DNA of 6,271 nucleotides, from contig CAKZLA010000156.1 of NCBI GenBank assembly GCA_937124525.1, positions 1 through 6,271 on the forward strand, in the 5' to 3' direction. A program made the translations under genes and the position numbers. This document shows positions 5,974-6,271 of this stretch, in pieces. Numbering within the stretch: the stretch's first letter is position 1; every line of letters starts with the position of its first letter. This DNA is from an uncultured Desulfobacterium sp. (GTDB lineage: Bacteria > Desulfobacterota > Desulfobacteria > Desulfobacterales > Desulfobacteraceae). The notes under the pieces were generated by a model. The model was not told the DNA's origin. It did not search any database and was given only the letters and a program-made list of their open reading frames with translations.

Positions 5974-6271
5974 CAGTATTAAAATAAAAAAACTGATTCT
6001 ACCGACAACCAGCAATGCACGAATCAAAATTGTGATACTTTCGGTTTGATTTTTTTCTCCAAATGCCTGGGCTGTAAATCCACTTGTACTCATGCGTAAA
6101 AAACTAAATCCCCAGTAAATAAAATTGAAGATTACTCCACCCAAAGCAATGGCACCAATATAAATTTCGGAATCGAGATGCCCCATTAATGCTAAGGTGA
6201 CTAAGCCAAGCAAGGGAATAGTTATGTAGCTAACAATAGTTGGAAGAGCGCATTTGAGAATACTTTTGTTC
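5920..6271 (-). pseudogene. DinF-type MATE family efflux transporter, N-terminal remnant (partial at right edge)
   Basis: MATE proteins are inner-membrane multidrug/cation antiporters of about 440 residues with 12 helices. Here 116 residues are readable from the right edge to a TGA at 5920-5922, and the protein start lies just beyond the window. The family is recognised from LPTIVSYITIPLLGLVTLAL (TM1), MGHLDSEIYIGAIALGGVIF, YWGFSFLRMSTSGFTAQAFG (TM2 to the loop) and a third hydrophobic segment, IRALLV...FFILIL. Homology then stops near 5974 and the tail PGKAQKKQAPQPFSCTS is encoded by the palindromic element. Nine helices are missing, and no trace of them lies in the 85 bases between the stop and the menG start. 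The first-helix motif usually reading GLVDTA is GLVTLA, so the aspartate important for coupling is gone. The stretch is more AT-rich than its neighbours. A real short protein cannot be excluded, but a broken gene is the simplest reading. Confidence 0.75.

Noticed and set aside
5553..5987. A 144-codon + strand frame (and another at 5443-5883) opposite menG.
   Set aside because: It lies antisense to a well-conserved methyltransferase, has no family resemblance and ends in the palindromic element, so it is a shadow frame.
1..6271. A novel defence or mobile system.
   Set aside because: No nuclease, helicase, toxin-antitoxin, recombinase or CRISPR-like array is visible. Nearly all coding sequence belongs to housekeeping or metabolic families, and the unexplained parts are one small gene and two palindromic elements.

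Overview
The window looks like chromosomal DNA of an anaerobic, menaquinone-using bacterium, most likely a Desulfobacterota sulfate reducer of the Desulfobacteraceae type. The reasons are an indolepyruvate:ferredoxin oxidoreductase pair, a UbiE/MenG quinone methyltransferase and the general protein style. This placement is inferred from gene content and is not proven. No rRNA, tRNA, CRISPR array or transposase gene was seen, and no stretch over 300 bases lacks a gene or gene remnant.

Layout, left to right. (1) On the + strand, the C-terminal part of the redox chaperone Hsp33 (hslO, cut by the left edge) overlaps a small metallophosphoesterase by four bases (GTGA). (2) After about 110 bp without a recognised signal comes a 108-aa protein with a CxxC and a run of histidines, function unknown. 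It is followed 54 bp later by iorA and, after a further 12 bp, iorB. Together iorA and iorB encode indolepyruvate:ferredoxin oxidoreductase. A signal-peptide/SH3/coiled-coil/membrane-anchor protein of the YgiM type starts within about 15 bp of the iorB stop, so positions 1452-4924 may be one transcription unit. (3) The convergent gap 4925-5129 holds a long imperfect inverted repeat (4938-5047). It has two 13-bp stems and a bulge and no U-tract after it, so it looks more like a structured repeat element than a plain terminator. (4) On the - strand, ubiE/menG (5130-5834) carries a Gly-to-Cys change in its SAM-binding loop. (5) Upstream of ubiE on the same strand is the N-terminal quarter of a DinF-type MATE transporter. 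Its frame runs into a palindromic element (about 5885-5973) and stops inside that element's central 11-bp hairpin. It also lacks the first-helix aspartate expected for this family, so it is best read as a decaying pseudogene.

Functional links. IorAB oxidatively decarboxylates aryl 2-oxoacids to aryl-acetyl-CoA and reduces ferredoxin, or runs in reverse for aromatic amino acid synthesis. UbiE/MenG finishes menaquinone. Hsp33 protects proteins under oxidative unfolding stress. These fit an anaerobe's energy and redox metabolism, but nothing here shows one dedicated system. The points most worth a second look are the two palindromic elements flanking ubiE, the His-rich protein ahead of iorA, the His-for-Cys change in the first iron-sulfur motif of IorA, and the cluster of long homopolymers in the phosphoesterase gene.
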